Notes: generated from the sequence alone by a model not told the origin. A DNA stretch of 64,000 nucleotides from Sphingomicrobium flavum (GCF_024721605.1 NZ_CP102630.1:2131001-2195000), one strand, 5' to 3'. Counted from the stretch's first letter, positions 11,876 to 20,429 are shown. Translations and numbers: made by a program.

Positions 11876-12510
11876 CTGACGCTCCCTTGGCGAATTTTCA
11901 AGGTCGCACCGCCCGTCAGCTTGACGGTTCGTGCCCCCAGATCGGCCTCCAGCCCGCCCGCGCTGAATTCGCCGAGCCGCATTTCACCGGTCACGCGGTC
12001 ATCGCTTGAAAGCCGGCGCTCGTTAAGGTCCACGGTCACCCCGCTGGTGTCGAGCTTGTAGCCATCGGGCCCGCGCACCTTGATCCCGCCCGGCACTTCG
12101 ACCTTCTTCTCGTCGATATCGTAAGTTCCCTGATCGGCGGTCACGTCCAGCGGCCCATTTTCCAGTTCCAGCCGCGCCGCCATGCCCTCTATCTCGACAA
12201 TCGGCACCGCACTGGTTTCCTGCAGCGCCTGCTCGGCGATGATGGTGAATTGCTGGCCGTTCTTGTCCTCACCGGTATAGCGCGCTTTCTCCACCCGCAT
12301 CCGCTCGCTCGCCTCATCGACTTCCTCCTTGTCGAGGATGAAGCTCACATCGTCCTGGCTGGTCAGCGGCGCGAACAACAGGAACATCAGCAGGATCAGC
12401 CCAAGCGCGGGCAGCCCGAATTTCAGCCATCTGACGAGCACGTCATGACGGCTTCCGGGCTCGGCCCAGCGGCGCTTCTGTGCGCGTTCGCGGCGGGCGG
12501 CTTCGCTCAT
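11872..12510 (-). CDS. lptC: LPS export ABC transporter periplasmic protein LptC
   Basis: LptC is the bitopic inner-membrane protein that receives LPS from LptBFG and passes it to LptA. The 212-residue protein has a short basic cytoplasmic tail, one membrane segment near residues 30-50 (LPALGLILLMFLLFAPL) and a periplasmic beta-rich domain. Similarity within this family is low, so gene order (rnd-lptC-lptA-lptB) is the main support. The ATG follows the TAA of the exonuclease gene with no gap. Confidence 0.88.
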   Translation of the reverse strand: MSEAARRERAQKRRWAEPGSRHDVLVRWLKFGLPALGLILLMFLLFAPLTSQDDVSFILDKEEVDEASERMRVEKARYTGEDKNGQQFTIIAEQALQETSAVPIVEIEGMAARLELENGPLDVTADQGTYDIDEKKVEVPGGIKVRGPDGYKLDTSGVTVDLNERRLSSDDRVTGEMRLGEFSAGGLEADLGARTVKLTGGATLKIRQGSVR

Positions 12511-13131
12511 TTAGCTGTGGGCAAAAATGTCCACCTCGTCCCAGCCTTCGAGATCGAGCAGGGCACGCGCGGGCAGGAAATCGAAACAGGCTTGGGCCAG
12601 CTCGGCGCGGCCCTCACGCTCGAGGCGCAGGTCGAGCTCGTCCTTGAGCGCATGGAGGAAGCGCACGTCGCTTGCCGCATAATCGCGCTGCGCGTCATTG
12701 ATGTCGGGTCCGCCCCAGTCGCTCGACTGCTGCTGCTTGGAAATATCCTTGCCGAGGATTTCCTTCACCAGCTCTTTGAGGCCATGACGATCGGTATAGG
12801 TGCGCACCAGCCGGCTGGCCGTGCGCGTGCAATAGACGGGCGCCGCCAGCACATCGAGATAGGCGAAGATGCTGGCAATATCGAAGCGCGCGAAATGGTA
12901 GAGCTTCAGGCGATTCTCGTCGCCCAGCACGGCTTTCAGATTGGGCGCTGCATAATCGCTGTCCGGCCCGAAGCGCACCAGATGCTCATCGCCCTTGCCG
13001 TCGGACAGCTGGACCAGGCACAGCCGGTCGCGGCGCGGCAGCAGGCCCATCGTCTCGGTATCGACGGCAACCGGCCCGTCGCCAAACAGGTCGACCGAGG
13101 GCAGATCTTCTTCGTGGAAATGGACGGCCAT
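12511..13131 (-). CDS. rnd: Ribonuclease D-like 3'-5' exonuclease
   Basis: The 206-residue protein is a single DEDD-family 3'-5' exonuclease domain. Visible motifs are VDTETMG (Asp24, Glu26), HFARFD (Exo II) and YAASDV (Exo III with the Tyr of the DEDDy type). It lacks the HRDC domains of full-length E. coli RNase D, as is usual for the short alphaproteobacterial form that precedes lptC. ATG at 13131 is five bases after AAGGAG; a GTG two codons upstream lies too close to that site. Confidence 0.9.
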   Translation of the reverse strand: MAVHFHEEDLPSVDLFGDGPVAVDTETMGLLPRRDRLCLVQLSDGKGDEHLVRFGPDSDYAAPNLKAVLGDENRLKLYHFARFDIASIFAYLDVLAAPVYCTRTASRLVRTYTDRHGLKELVKEILGKDISKQQQSSDWGGPDINDAQRDYAASDVRFLHALKDELDLRLEREGRAELAQACFDFLPARALLDLEGWDEVDIFAHS

Positions 13132-13338
13132 GGGCACTCCTTATCATCGGTTGGGCGTGGCCATAGCTTCTCACGGCCAAGCTTGCCAGACGCTGAGCAG
13201 AGGAATCGCTAGGAAGAGCGCGCTTTTTCCTGTATGTGCAGCCCCGAATGCGTGGAAATTGCCGCGTATTGATGTTCGTGATCTGCACCCGTGGCGAGCA
13301 TTATTGAAGTGTTTTGGGGCAAAGAAGTTTGGATTGGC
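13132..13338. promoter_or_regulatory. Divergent intergenic region and long leader of the cold-shock gene
   Basis: About 207 bases separate rnd and the divergent cold-shock gene. Long leaders are typical of cold-shock genes in other bacteria, but no specific motif can be named here. A GTG at 13291 is in frame with the cold-shock gene, but the family-like N-terminus MGYDRG begins at 13339, so I treat these bases as untranslated. Confidence 0.4.
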
Positions 13339-14166
13339 ATGGGTTACGACAGAGGGCGTAAGGGCGACCGCGGCGGTCGCGGACGCGACAAGCGCGACAG
13401 CGGATTTTTCGGAGAAGACAGCTTCAAGGAACCGGGCGGTTTTGATGACCGTCGGGGCGGTGGCTATGCCGGCGGCGCGCCGGGCTATGGCGATCGTGGC
13501 GGCGCAGGCGGCGGTTATCGTGGCGGCGGTGGTGGCGGTGGCTACCAGGATCGCGGTGGCGGCGGCTATGGCGGCGGCGGTGGCGGTGGCTATCGCGGCG
13601 GCGGCGGCGGCGGCGGCGGTTTCCGCGGCGGCGGCGGCATGCCCCCCCAGGTTGTTGGCGAAGGCAAGGGCGTCGTCAAATTCTTCAATCCGCAGAAGGG
13701 CTTCGGCTTCATCGTGCGCGATGATGGCGGCGAAGACGTCTTCGTCCACATCAGCGCTGTCGAAGCTGCTGGTCTCACTGACCTCGCCGATGGTCAGCCG
13801 CTGGAATTCACGCTGGTGGATCGCGGCGGCCGCATCTCGGCGACCGACATCAAGATCGATGGCGAGCCCATGGCGGTCGAACGCAGCGGTTCTCCCGCTG
13901 CTGGCGGCGAACGTCCCGAACGCGGCGGCTTCAACAAGCGCGAGCTGACGGGCGAAACCGCGACCGGTACGGTCAAGTTCTTCAACGCCATGAAGGGCTT
14001 CGGCTTCATCCAGCGCGATGACGGCCAGCCCGATGCCTTCGTGCATATCACGGCGGTCGAACGAGCCGGCATCCCCACCATTAATGAGGGTGACCGATTC
14101 GAATTCGATCTCGAAGTCGACCAGCGTGGCAAATATGCCGCAGTGAATTTGAAGCCGTCCAGCTAA
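13339..14166 (+). CDS. RGG-rich protein with two cold-shock domains
   Basis: The 275-residue protein starts with about 105 residues of Arg/Gly/Tyr-rich sequence (GGGYRGGGGG-type repeats), followed by two CspA-like domains at about residues 108-172 and 208-273. Each has RNP1 (KGFGFI) and RNP2 (VFVHI or AFVHI). It is expected to bind single-stranded RNA or DNA as a chaperone. The RGG region probably adds non-specific RNA binding or condensation. Double-CSD proteins are typical of alphaproteobacteria. A strong terminator follows at 14195. Confidence 0.92.
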   Translation: MGYDRGRKGDRGGRGRDKRDSGFFGEDSFKEPGGFDDRRGGGYAGGAPGYGDRGGAGGGYRGGGGGGGYQDRGGGGYGGGGGGGYRGGGGGGGGFRGGGGMPPQVVGEGKGVVKFFNPQKGFGFIVRDDGGEDVFVHISAVEAAGLTDLADGQPLEFTLVDRGGRISATDIKIDGEPMAVERSGSPAAGGERPERGGFNKRELTGETATGTVKFFNAMKGFGFIQRDDGQPDAFVHITAVERAGIPTINEGDRFEFDLEVDQRGKYAAVNLKPSS

Positions 14167-14194
14167 GGCGCGGCTGAAAATCAGCAAATCAGGG

Positions 14195-14223
14195 GCCCGT
14201 CCGGCATTGCCGGGCGGGCTTTT
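14195..14223 (+). terminator. Rho-independent terminator after the cold-shock gene
   Basis: A 10-bp stem (GCCCGTCCGG with CCGGGCGGGC, one G-U pair) with loop CATTG is followed by TTTT. It begins 28 bases after the stop codon. Confidence 0.8.
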
Positions 14224-14242
14224 GCTTGGCAGGAGAGCGCGC

Positions 14243-14761
14243 ATGCATATCGCCCCCGCCAACCCTCAAGATCGCGACGCGCTGCTGGCGCTGATCCAGA
14301 GCGCCTATCGCGGCGAATCATCGCGCGCCGGCTGGACCACCGAGGCCGATCTGCTGGGCGGACAGCGCACCGATCCCGAGGGGCTCGACGCCATCTTCGC
14401 AAATCCCAAGCAGACATTGCTGGCGGCGCGGCAGGATGGCGACCTCGTCGGTTGCATCGCGCTGACCGACAAAGGGGCAGGGCGTCATTACTTCGGCATG
14501 CTCACCATCGCTCCCACCCAGCAGGGTGCGGGGCTGGGCAAGCAATTGCTCGCCGCCGCCGAACAGCAGGCGCGCGATGCGGGTGCCAGCGTCATGGAAA
14601 TGTGGGTGATCAAGCAGCGCGCCGATCTCATCGCCTGGTACGAACGGCGCGGCTATCTCGCCACCGGCCGGCATGAGCCCTTTCCCATGGCAGATCCGCG
14701 CTTCGGGCTGCCCAAGCGCGATGACCTTGAATTTGCCGTGTTCGAAAAGCCGCTCGGCTAG
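14243..14761 (+). CDS. GNAT family N-acetyltransferase
   Basis: The 172-residue protein has a GNAT fold: LTIAPTQQGAGLGKQLL is the acetyl-CoA binding motif A (Q/R-x-x-G-x-G/A) at about residues 90-106, and IAWYERRGYLATGRHEPF is the C-terminal motif B. The substrate cannot be predicted. ATG at 14243 is chosen because AGGAGA lies seven bases upstream; the frame is open further upstream into the terminator of the previous gene, which is not plausible coding sequence. Confidence 0.88.
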   Translation: MHIAPANPQDRDALLALIQSAYRGESSRAGWTTEADLLGGQRTDPEGLDAIFANPKQTLLAARQDGDLVGCIALTDKGAGRHYFGMLTIAPTQQGAGLGKQLLAAAEQQARDAGASVMEMWVIKQRADLIAWYERRGYLATGRHEPFPMADPRFGLPKRDDLEFAVFEKPLG

Positions 14762-14849
14762 CTCGGCAAAACCTCAAGAAAACAAGATGTTGCCATGGCG
14801 ACGCCAAGCCTGTTAGCCCATCGCCAGCCCCAGTTGAGGAGTCCTATCG

Positions 14850-15200
14850 ATGCTGTCCACCCTGATTGTCGCTGCCCTGGCCCAGGCCGCCCAACCCGCG
14901 CCCGCGCCCGTCTTCCAGCCCGGCACGCCGCAATTCGAAGTGCAGTGCATGACCGCCTTGAACCAGCATGCCGCGCAGGCCACCGATCCGCAGCTGCGCG
15001 CCAGCCTGTCCACCATGGCGCTCTATTATGCCGCGCGGGTCGACCTGCTTATGCAGGACGATGCCCAGCTGACCGCAGCGGTCAAACAGTCGATGGACGT
15101 GATGGCTGGCAAGGCGCTCAACACCGTCAGCCAGGCCTGCAGCCAGCAGATGAGCGCACGTCTAGGCCGCTTCCAGCGCCTCGCGCAGCAGCAGCAATAG
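14850..15200 (+). CDS. Small exported protein of unknown function
   Basis: The 116-residue product has a short signal peptide (MLSTLIVAALAQAAQ) and a helical mature part with two Cys residues (about 33 and 97) that could form a disulfide. A GAGGAG ribosome-binding site precedes the ATG. I do not recognise a family. Codon use and strand fit a real gene. Its stop lies three bases from the opposing DNA ligase stop. Confidence 0.7.
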   Translation: MLSTLIVAALAQAAQPAPAPVFQPGTPQFEVQCMTALNQHAAQATDPQLRASLSTMALYYAARVDLLMQDDAQLTAAVKQSMDVMAGKALNTVSQACSQQMSARLGRFQRLAQQQQ

Positions 15201-15203
15201 GGC

Positions 15204-16817
15204 CTAGCTGACCAGCTTTTCCAGGTTGGCGATTGTGTCGGCTTCTTCCGCAGGCTTGTCCTCGCGGATGCGGCTGATGCGGGGAAAGCGCATCGCCAGC
15301 CCCGATTTATGCCGTGCCGATTTGTGGACGCTGTCGAAGGCGACTTCCAGCACCAGCGTCTTTTCCACCTCGCGCACCGGGCCGAAGCGGTTGATCGTGT
15401 TGCGCCGCACGAAACGGTCGAGCTGCTTCAATTCCTCGTCCGTAAAGCCGAAATAGGCCTTGCCGACGGGGTGCAACTCGCCCTCATCGGTCCAGCAACC
15501 GAAGGTATAGTCGCTGAAATAGGATGAGCGTTTGCCCGATCCGCGCTGGGCATACATCATCACGCAATCGGCGGTCAGCGGATCGCGCTTCCACTTATAC
15601 CACAGCCCGACCTTGCGCCCCGCCACATAGGGGCTGTCCTTGCGCTTGAGCATCAGCCCTTCGACCCCCGTGTCGCGCGCTTCCTCGCGCAGGTCCGCCA
15701 GCGCATCGAAGCTGTCCGCCTCGACCAGCGCCGACAGGTCGAACCGTTCGGGATCGAGCCTTGTCATGAACCCTTCCAGCTGCGTGCGCCGCTCGCTCCA
15801 CGGCCTGGCCCGCTGGTCTTCCTTGCCGTCGAACAAGATATCGTAGAGCCGCACGAAGGCGGGATAATCGCGCTGCATCTTGCCGCTCACCGCCTTGCGG
15901 CCCAGCCGCTGCTGCAGCGCGTTGAAACTGCCCGCCTCGCCGCCCTGTTCGGCGCCGCGCACCAGCAATTCGCCATCGACCACGCCCTCGCTGGCAAAGG
16001 CCGCGCAAACATCGGGAAAGCTGTGGCCGATATCATCGCCCGTCCGGCTATAGAGCCGCGTCTCGCCCCCGGCATGGACCAGTTGCACGCGGATGCCGTC
16101 CCATTTCCATTCGGCGGCATAATCGGAAAGGTCGACGCGCTTTTCATCCTCCAGCGGGTGGGCCAGCATGAAGGGGCGGAAGACCGGCAGCTCGGTGACG
16201 TTGGGCGCCTCCGCCTTGCCTTCGCCCCAGTCGAACAAGGGGGTGAAGGGCGGCTCCAGCGCATGCCACACCTCCTCGACCGCCTCGACATCCAGCCCGA
16301 AGGCATCGGCCAGCGCCTGCTTGGCCAGCCGCGCCGATACGCCGACGCGCAAGGCGCCCGTCGCGACCTTGATCAGCGCATAACGGCCCGACGCGTCGAG
16401 ATGGTCGAGCATGTCGGCGAGCAAGGCGGGCGCCTCGCTCTTCGAAGCCTTTTGCAGCGCGGTCACCGCCGCGCCCAGCGACAGGGTGCCGTCGTCGATC
16501 TCTGGCTCGCCATCCGCCGCATCGCCCCACAGCAATGACAGCGTCTCGGCCGAATCGCCGACATAGTCGCGACTCATTTTGTAGAGCACGGGATCGATCC
16601 GCTGTTCGGCCAGCGCGCGAATGATCGAAGGCTTGATATAGGGAATCTCGACCTGGTCGGTCAGCGCCGCCAGCGCAATCCCCCGGTCGGGATCGGGCGC
16701 ACTCTTGAGATAATCGCCGATCAGCCGCAACTTGGCATTGCGGGACCGCGTGTAGGTCAGGTCATCGAGAAGGCGGGAAAAGGCGCGCATGGCATCAACA
16801 ATGCGCGGCCCCGCCAT
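15204..16817 (-). CDS. ATP-dependent DNA ligase (cisplatin-response type)
   Basis: This 537-residue protein joins DNA nicks using ATP. It has an N-terminal helical DNA-binding domain (about 1-190), the nucleotidyltransferase motif I EWKWDGIR with the AMP-accepting Lys near 238, motif IV-like [13 protein letters not shown], motif V LWYKWKRD and an OB fold to the end. The length and N-terminus ([21 protein letters not shown]) match the family annotated as cisplatin-damage-response ligase, usually clustered with an MBL-fold exonuclease and an Lhr helicase. Neither is adjacent here. The start may be ATG 16817, which has GGAG four bases upstream, or ATG 16790, which fits the family N-terminus better. 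Confidence 0.93.
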   Translation of the reverse strand: MAGPRIVDAMRAFSRLLDDLTYTRSRNAKLRLIGDYLKSAPDPDRGIALAALTDQVEIPYIKPSIIRALAEQRIDPVLYKMSRDYVGDSAETLSLLWGDAADGEPEIDDGTLSLGAAVTALQKASKSEAPALLADMLDHLDASGRYALIKVATGALRVGVSARLAKQALADAFGLDVEAVEEVWHALEPPFTPLFDWGEGKAEAPNVTELPVFRPFMLAHPLEDEKRVDLSDYAAEWKWDGIRVQLVHAGGETRLYSRTGDDIGHSFPDVCAAFASEGVVDGELLVRGAEQGGEAGSFNALQQRLGRKAVSGKMQRDYPAFVRLYDILFDGKEDQRARPWSERRTQLEGFMTRLDPERFDLSALVEADSFDALADLREEARDTGVEGLMLKRKDSPYVAGRKVGLWYKWKRDPLTADCVMMYAQRGSGKRSSYFSDYTFGCWTDEGELHPVGKAYFGFTDEELKQLDRFVRRNTINRFGPVREVEKTLVLEVAFDSVHKSARHKSGLAMRFPRISRIREDKPAEEADTIANLEKLVS

Positions 16818-16846
16818 TAGGCTCCGGCCCTAATCGGCTCTTTCGC

Positions 16847-16852
16847 TTGACA
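16847..16852 (+). promoter_or_regulatory. Possible -35 element for rpmG
   Basis: A consensus TTGACA lies 91 bases before the rpmG start, with only a poor -10 (around 16870). It is the best promoter hexamer in the gap between the divergent ligase and rpmG genes. Confidence 0.4.
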
Positions 16853-16887
16853 AAAAGCGGCCCTCTCGCCAAAGACGCGCCGACTGG

Positions 16888-16917
16888 GGCGGCCCTTGGG
16901 TGCCGCCTTTCTTGTTT
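16888..16917 (+). promoter_or_regulatory. Terminator-like hairpin in the rpmG leader
   Basis: GGCGGC and GCCGCC form a perfect 6-bp stem with an 8-base loop, followed directly by TTTCTTGTTT. It lies between the putative promoter and the rpmG start, so it could attenuate transcription or stabilise the 5' end of the mRNA. Confidence 0.45.
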
Positions 16918-16942
16918 AACACGATTTTTTGGGACTGGACCG

Positions 16943-17110
16943 ATGGCCAAACCGGCAACCGTCAAGATCAAGCTCGTCAGCACCGCCGACACCGGCTTCT
17001 TCTATGTGACGAAGAAGAATCCGCGCAACACCACCGAAAAGATGGTGTTCCGCAAATATGACCCGGTTGCGCGCAAGCATGTCGAGTTCAAGGAAGCCAA
17101 GATCAAGTAA
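16943..17110 (+). CDS. rpmG: 50S ribosomal protein L33
   Basis: The 55-residue protein [14 protein letters not shown]...AKIK is a full-length L33 of the large ribosomal subunit. It is the type without zinc-binding Cys pairs, as usual in alphaproteobacteria. The ATG follows GGGACTGGACCG. The frame is open upstream, but the conserved protein starts here. The gene is monocistronic, with a leader hairpin at 16888 and a terminator at 17148. Confidence 0.97.
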   Translation: MAKPATVKIKLVSTADTGFFYVTKKNPRNTTEKMVFRKYDPVARKHVEFKEAKIK

Positions 17111-17147
17111 ACGCGATTCGCGTTACGCTTGATTGCTATCCGATTCG

Positions 17148-17173
17148 GCGGGTCCGTTCGCGGGCCCGCTTTT
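17148..17173 (+). terminator. Rho-independent terminator after rpmG
   Basis: An 8-bp stem (GCGGGTCC with GGGCCCGC, one G-U pair) with loop GTTCGC is followed by TTTT. A further GC-rich region with a CTTCTTTTTG tract lies up to the divK stop and may help terminate. Confidence 0.8.
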
Positions 17174-17188
17174 GCGTGGGCCCGGCAG

Positions 17189-17575
17189 CTATTGCGCGGG
17201 CCCGTCTTCTTTTTGTGTCAGCAGCCCGTTCACTGTCTCAATAAATCTCGCGACCGAAATCGGCTTTTCCAGATAGGCCGCCGCGCCCGCCTGGCGGATG
17301 CGCTCGCCATCGCCTTCGCCGGCATAGGCCGTCACCGCCATGATCGGCACGCCCGCCAGCCGTTCCTCGGCGCGGATCATCCCCATCAGTTCAATGCCGT
17401 TGATAAAGGGCAGCTGGATATCGGTGATGACGAGGTCGGGCCCCAGCTCCAGCGCTGCGTCAATCGCGTCGCGGCTGTCCATCACATCCTTGGCCTCATG
17501 ACCATGCGCGGTCAAAAGGTCGCAGAACAACTTGATGTTGAGCGCGTTGTCCTCGACAACCATGATCTTCGCCAT
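17189..17575 (-). CDS. divK: DivK-like single-domain response regulator
   Basis: This 128-residue receiver domain has the acidic pair Glu8/Asp9, phospho-acceptor Asp52 (TDIQLP), Thr82 and Lys104 (EKPIS), with no output domain. The sequence closely follows Caulobacter DivK (VEDNALNIKLF, ERIRQAGAAAYLEKPISV). DivK controls the DivJ/PleC-DivL-CckA pathway that governs CtrA and cell polarity. It is divergent from a DUF3572 gene with only 41 bases between them. Confidence 0.92.
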   Translation of the reverse strand: MAKIMVVEDNALNIKLFCDLLTAHGHEAKDVMDSRDAIDAALELGPDLVITDIQLPFINGIELMGMIRAEERLAGVPIMAVTAYAGEGDGERIRQAGAAAYLEKPISVARFIETVNGLLTQKEDGPAQ

Positions 17576-17616
17576 AAAGCGCGATCCCCTGAACCCTTAG
17601 ACCCCGCAGATAGGCG

Positions 17617-17883
17617 ATGAACAAGAATAGCACAACGGACCCCTTCGCTCTGGCCCTTCAGGCCCTGGTCGCGACGCTCGCCGATGAACGCCGCGCCGAG
17701 CGGCTGCTGGCGCTGACCGGACTGGATGCGGATGCGCTGAAGCGGGGGCTCGATGATCCCTCCACGCTCGCGCAATTGCTGGAGTTTCTGGAAGCGCATG
17801 AGCCCGACCTTCTCGCGGTGGCCAATGACATCGGCGTTGCGCCGCAGGAACTGGTCCAGGCCCGGATGAGGCTGGAAGCATGA
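17617..17883 (+). CDS. DUF3572 family protein
   Basis: This 88-residue, mostly helical protein has ADERRAERLLALTGLDADALK and LLEFLEAHEPDLLAVANDIGV (each quoted in short form), which match DUF3572, an alphaproteobacterial family of unknown function often near divK. It overlaps the following HAD gene by four bases (ATGA), so translation is probably coupled. Confidence 0.88.
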   Translation: MNKNSTTDPFALALQALVATLADERRAERLLALTGLDADALKRGLDDPSTLAQLLEFLEAHEPDLLAVANDIGVAPQELVQARMRLEA

Positions 17884-18494
17884 GCCGCCCGCTCCTCATC
17901 ACCGATTGCGATGAAGTGCTGCTGCACATGGTCTCGCATTTCGATGCCTGGCTGATGGAAGCGCATGGCATCGACTTCGCCTTCGAAACAGGCAGCTTTG
18001 GCGGCTCGATGACCTATCACAAGACGGGCAAACAGGTCAGCGAAGACAAGGTCTGGCCACTTCTCGAAGAATTTTTCCGCAGCGAAATGGACCGCCAGAC
18101 CGCAGTCCCCGGCGCGGTCGAGGCATTGGGCCGGATCGGCGAAGTGGCGGACATCGTCATCCTCACCAATATTGGCGATGAAGCGCATTCCTGGCGCGTG
18201 CGACAGCTCGAAACCCACGGCATCCGTCACGAAGTGGTCTGCAATCGCGGCGGCAAGGGTCGCCCTGCCAAGTCGATCATCGAACGCCATGGCGCGCCGG
18301 TTGCCGCCTTCGTCGATGATCTGCCCGTCCATCATCAATCGGTCGCCAAGCATGCGCCCGATACCCACCGCCTGCACATGGTCGCCGAACCGCGCTTGGC
18401 TCCCGCCGTGCCGATGGCCGAATTTGCGCATGCCCGCATCGACCGCTGGGAAGAAGCGACCGCGTGGCTGCTCGATCGATTAGAGAATATATGA
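17880..18494 (+). CDS. HAD superfamily hydrolase
   Basis: The 204-residue protein has HAD motif I as DCDEV (Asp9, Asp11), motif II in ILTNIGDE, a Lys in GGKGRPAKS for motif III, and motif IV FVDDLP. These residues support phosphatase activity through an aspartyl-phosphate, but the substrate is unknown. It sits in a coupled run with ATGA overlaps on both sides (DUF3572 before, SDR after). Confidence 0.85.
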   Translation: MSRPLLITDCDEVLLHMVSHFDAWLMEAHGIDFAFETGSFGGSMTYHKTGKQVSEDKVWPLLEEFFRSEMDRQTAVPGAVEALGRIGEVADIVILTNIGDEAHSWRVRQLETHGIRHEVVCNRGGKGRPAKSIIERHGAPVAAFVDDLPVHHQSVAKHAPDTHRLHMVAEPRLAPAVPMAEFAHARIDRWEEATAWLLDRLENI

Positions 18495-19237
18495 CCAAGA
18501 CCGCCTTCATCAGCGGCGTGACCGCCGGCATCGGCGCCGCCAGCGCCCGCATCTTCATCAAGGATGGCTGGCAGGTCGTCGGCACCGGCCGCCGTCAGGA
18601 CCGGCTCGATGCGCTGGCGGACGAACTGGGTGATGCCTTCCTCCCCGTCACCAGTGACATGCGCGATCTGGAAGATCTCGGCCGTGTCGTGCGGCAACTG
18701 CCCGAGCGCTTTGCGGGGATCGACCTTCTCATCAACAATGCCGGTCTTGCTGCGCCGATGGACGATTTCCAGGACGCCGATATCGACAAGCAGTTGAACA
18801 GCATGACCACCAATATGGACGGCCTCGTCGTGCTGACCCGCCACCTGCTGCCCACGCTGATCGAGCGCAAGGGCGCGATCATCAACCTGTCCTCGGTTGC
18901 CGCCAGCTACCCCTATCGCGGCGGAGCGGTCTATGGCGCCACCAAGGCGTTCCTCAAACAATTCAGCCTGTCGCTACGCTCGGACCTGTCGGGGACGGGG
19001 GTGCGCGTCACCTCGATCGAACCCGGCATGGCCGAAACCGAATTCACCATCGTGCGCACCGAAGGCGACAAGGCAGCGTCCGAGAAACTCTATTCGGGCA
19101 TAAACCCGATGACGGCCGAGGATATCGCAAACTCCATCCACTGGGTCGCCACTTTGCCGCCCCACCTCAACATCAACCGGCTCGAACTCATGCCCACCAG
19201 CCAGAGTTTTGCCGGTTTCGCCGTCCACCGGGATTGA
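18491..19237 (+). CDS. Short-chain dehydrogenase/reductase (YdfG-like)
   Basis: The 248-residue protein is a classical SDR with the nucleotide-binding SGVTAGIG (8-15), NNAG (82-85), a catalytic Ser near 135, Tyr148 and Lys152 (YGATK). The end (MPTSQSFAGFAVHRD) resembles the NADP-dependent 3-hydroxy acid/malonic semialdehyde dehydrogenases of the YdfG group. ATG at 18491 overlaps the HAD stop by four bases; the longer upstream frame only repeats HAD coding sequence. Confidence 0.9.
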   Translation: MTKTAFISGVTAGIGAASARIFIKDGWQVVGTGRRQDRLDALADELGDAFLPVTSDMRDLEDLGRVVRQLPERFAGIDLLINNAGLAAPMDDFQDADIDKQLNSMTTNMDGLVVLTRHLLPTLIERKGAIINLSSVAASYPYRGGAVYGATKAFLKQFSLSLRSDLSGTGVRVTSIEPGMAETEFTIVRTEGDKAASEKLYSGINPMTAEDIANSIHWVATLPPHLNINRLELMPTSQSFAGFAVHRD

Positions 19238-19270
19238 CGCTGCAAAGCCACAAGAGCAGGAGCCTTTTTC

Positions 19271-19732
19271 ATGAGCATCGAACAGACACTCGCCGATCAT
19301 GGCATCACCCTTCCGGAGCCTGCCGCTCCGGTCGCCTCCTACGTCCCCGCCGTCGAATCCGGCGGTTTCCTCTACATTTCGGGCCAGATCAGCATGAACC
19401 CCGATGGCAGCCTCGTCACCGGCACATTGGGCGATGATGTCAGCCTAGAAGACGGCATCGCCGCCGCGCAGCGCTGCGGCGTCATGCTGATTGCGCAGAT
19501 GAAGAAGGCGCTGGGCTCGCTCGATCGGGTCGAACGCATCGTCAAGCTGGGCGGGTTCGTCAATTCGACCGCCGATTTCACCGACCAGCCCAAGGTCGTC
19601 AATGGCGCATCGGACCTGATGCAGCTCGCTTTCGGCGATGCCGGCAAGCATGCCCGCTCGGCGGTCGGCGTCAACACGCTGCCTTTGGGCGTCGCGGTTG
19701 AAATCGATGCCATCGTCAAGGTCCGCAGCTGA
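19271..19732 (+). CDS. RidA family protein
   Basis: This 153-residue protein is a member of the RidA/YjgF/UK114 family, which hydrolyses reactive enamine/imine intermediates. It shows the YISGQ motif near the N-terminus, GxxxD and the C-terminal LPLGVAVEIDAI strand. The length is about 20 residues above the classic RidA size, as in the longer subfamily (MxxxxLxxxGIxLPxPxxP). It follows the SDR gene by 33 bases with AGGAG upstream of the ATG. Confidence 0.9.
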   Translation: MSIEQTLADHGITLPEPAAPVASYVPAVESGGFLYISGQISMNPDGSLVTGTLGDDVSLEDGIAAAQRCGVMLIAQMKKALGSLDRVERIVKLGGFVNSTADFTDQPKVVNGASDLMQLAFGDAGKHARSAVGVNTLPLGVAVEIDAIVKVRS

Positions 19733-20429
19733 CCCCCTGCACCCCGGCCGGGGCGGCTTCTGCCATCGCGGCCGCCACGATGAAACGGTGCCCGAAAACA
19801 GCTTGGCGGCGTTCAAGGCCGCCATCGCGATAGGCTGCGGGATCGAATGCGACCTGCAACTCTCGGCCGATCGTGTCCCCATGGTCTTCCATGACCGTGA
19901 CGGACAACGTCTGTGCGCGCGCGCCGACCTGGTCGCCGACAGTCATAGCCACGCCATCGCGGCCTGGACGCTGAAGGGCGGGGAGGAGCGGGTGCCGACG
20001 CTTGCGGCCATGCTCGAGCTGGTCGATGGCCAAGTGCCGCTCCTGCTCGAACTCAAGGAAGAGGGCCGCAATGGCGAGGCGATCGCTGCCGCCACGCTCG
20101 CGGCGCTTCGCGATTATGGTGGCCCTGTCGGGGTGATGAGCTTTTCGGCCAGCGCGATGCGTTTCATCAGGAAGGTCGCGCCCGGTATCCGCCGCGGCCT
20201 CGTCCTTTCGGGCCGTGATGCGCCCTTGCGCCGCTGGGACAAGGTACGCCGCGCCCGGCCGCACTTCCTTGCCGTCAAAGTCGATGTCGTCCACCGACCT
20301 TGGGCGCAGAAATCTCGCGAAGACGGACCGCTCTATAGCTGGACCGCGCGGACCCCCGGCGATGCCGCAAGACTTGCACGCTACGCCGATGCCCCCATCT
20401 GGGAAGGTGATGGCGCCCCACGAACCTGA
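19707..20429 (+). CDS. Glycerophosphodiester phosphodiesterase
   Basis: The 240-residue TIM-barrel enzyme has the GDPD landmarks HRG (CHRGRHD), PENSLAAF, the metal ligands in IECDLQLSAD, FHD and LLELKEEG. It hydrolyses glycerophosphodiesters to sn-glycerol 3-phosphate and an alcohol. It has no signal peptide, so it should act in the cytoplasm. The only good in-frame ATG before HRG is at 19707, inside ridA, giving a 26-base overlap; conserved sequence begins within 20 residues of it. Confidence 0.88.
   Translation: MPSSRSAADPLHPGRGGFCHRGRHDETVPENSLAAFKAAIAIGCGIECDLQLSADRVPMVFHDRDGQRLCARADLVADSHSHAIAAWTLKGGEERVPTLAAMLELVDGQVPLLLELKEEGRNGEAIAAATLAALRDYGGPVGVMSFSASAMRFIRKVAPGIRRGLVLSGRDAPLRRWDKVRRARPHFLAVKVDVVHRPWAQKSREDGPLYSWTARTPGDAARLARYADAPIWEGDGAPRT

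Noticed and set aside
13480..13640. GGC/GGT-rich tandem repeat as a satellite or CRISPR-like array.
   Set aside because: It is in frame and encodes the Gly-rich region of the cold-shock protein; repeat units are not constant.
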